From NCBI GenBank assembly GCA_900473045.1, contig UCKS01000006.1, forward strand, positions 57,709-121,708: a stretch of 64,000 nt of DNA, given 5' to 3'. A program made the translations under genes and the position numbers. The notes beneath the pieces are model-generated. The model was not told the DNA's origin. It did no database searches and saw only the letters and a program-made list of their open reading frames with translations. This DNA comes from Hyphomicrobiales bacterium. Lineage in GTDB: Bacteria > Pseudomonadota > Alphaproteobacteria > Rhizobiales > Rhizobiaceae. Positions 63,972 to 64,000 of the stretch are shown here, piece by piece (the stretch's first letter is position 1; each line of letters starts with the position of its first letter).

Positions 63972-64000
63972 CCCCCCCCCCCCCCCCCCCGGGGGGGGGG
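63972..64000. other. Homopolymer block, 19 C then at least 10 G, probable artefact
   Basis: From 63972 there are 19 consecutive C followed by 10 G up to the window end. No such run occurs elsewhere. A perfect C-run/G-run junction is a familiar product of sequencing or contig-end errors, so I treat it as untrustworthy sequence rather than a biological feature. Confidence 0.6.

Overview
The window looks like chromosomal DNA of an alphaproteobacterium of the Rhizobiaceae (Rhizobium/Agrobacterium/Sinorhizobium relatives). The basis is high GC with strong third-position bias, a fused SecDF, a rhizobial-type PodJ beside an acyl-CoA dehydrogenase and a thiolase, DUF6460 and TIGR02186 proteins, and rhizobial palindromic intergenic repeats. 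I saw no rRNA, tRNA, phage, transposase or CRISPR array. Coding is dense, and many neighbours overlap by the 4-base ATGA arrangement.

Layout. 1-5.0 kb: the 5' part of a KpsF-type arabinose-5-phosphate isomerase, an Rrf2 regulator, two small ORFs behind a strong promoter, secDF and a small membrane protein. 5.1-14.2 kb: an arginine/guanidino-compound island. A minus-strand operon (amidinotransferase-fold hydrolase, TetR, transaminase, TPP-dependent 2-ketoarginine decarboxylase) faces a plus-strand polar amino acid ABC transporter plus an M20 amidohydrolase, with a palindrome over the minus promoter. 14.8-17.3 kb: a cyanide-insensitive-type cytochrome bd oxidase with a small third subunit. 17.5-30.8 kb: a surface-glycan locus of two convergent arms (glycosyltransferase-like protein, DegT aminotransferase, CmcI-like protein; WbqC, methyltransferase, ATP-grasp, phosphoesterase) plus a CDP-6-deoxyhexose module (rfbF, rfbG, 3,5-epimerase, C-methyltransferase), galE and a chorismate mutase.

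30.9-41.4 kb: housekeeping and signalling: an aminotransferase, MscL, a transporter-like hybrid histidine kinase of CrbS type with a LuxR-type response regulator, a DUF952 protein with PyrD, a CAP-domain lipoprotein and a TPR-methyltransferase. 41.6-53.7 kb: many small regulated units: two YitT paralogs around an Rrf2/AhpD-like pair, a TetR/VOC divergon, a diguanylate cyclase, the ligase-associated helicase and PdeM nuclease, a VapBC-type toxin-antitoxin pair, and an HxlR/MFS divergon with two operator copies. 53.8-64 kb: a TIGR02186/TauE pair, podJ, and a fatty-acid oxidation operon (acyl-CoA dehydrogenase, thiolase) into which a MazEF-type pair with its own palindromic operator has been inserted. 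The window ends in a rhizobial repeat and an implausible C/G homopolymer that looks like an assembly artefact.

Most promising for novelty: the convergent glycan locus, with its unusual mix of ATP-grasp, WbqC, CmcI-like and DegT proteins and a glycosyltransferase paralog with a degraded metal-binding motif, and the adjacent predicted C-methylated CDP-sugar pathway.
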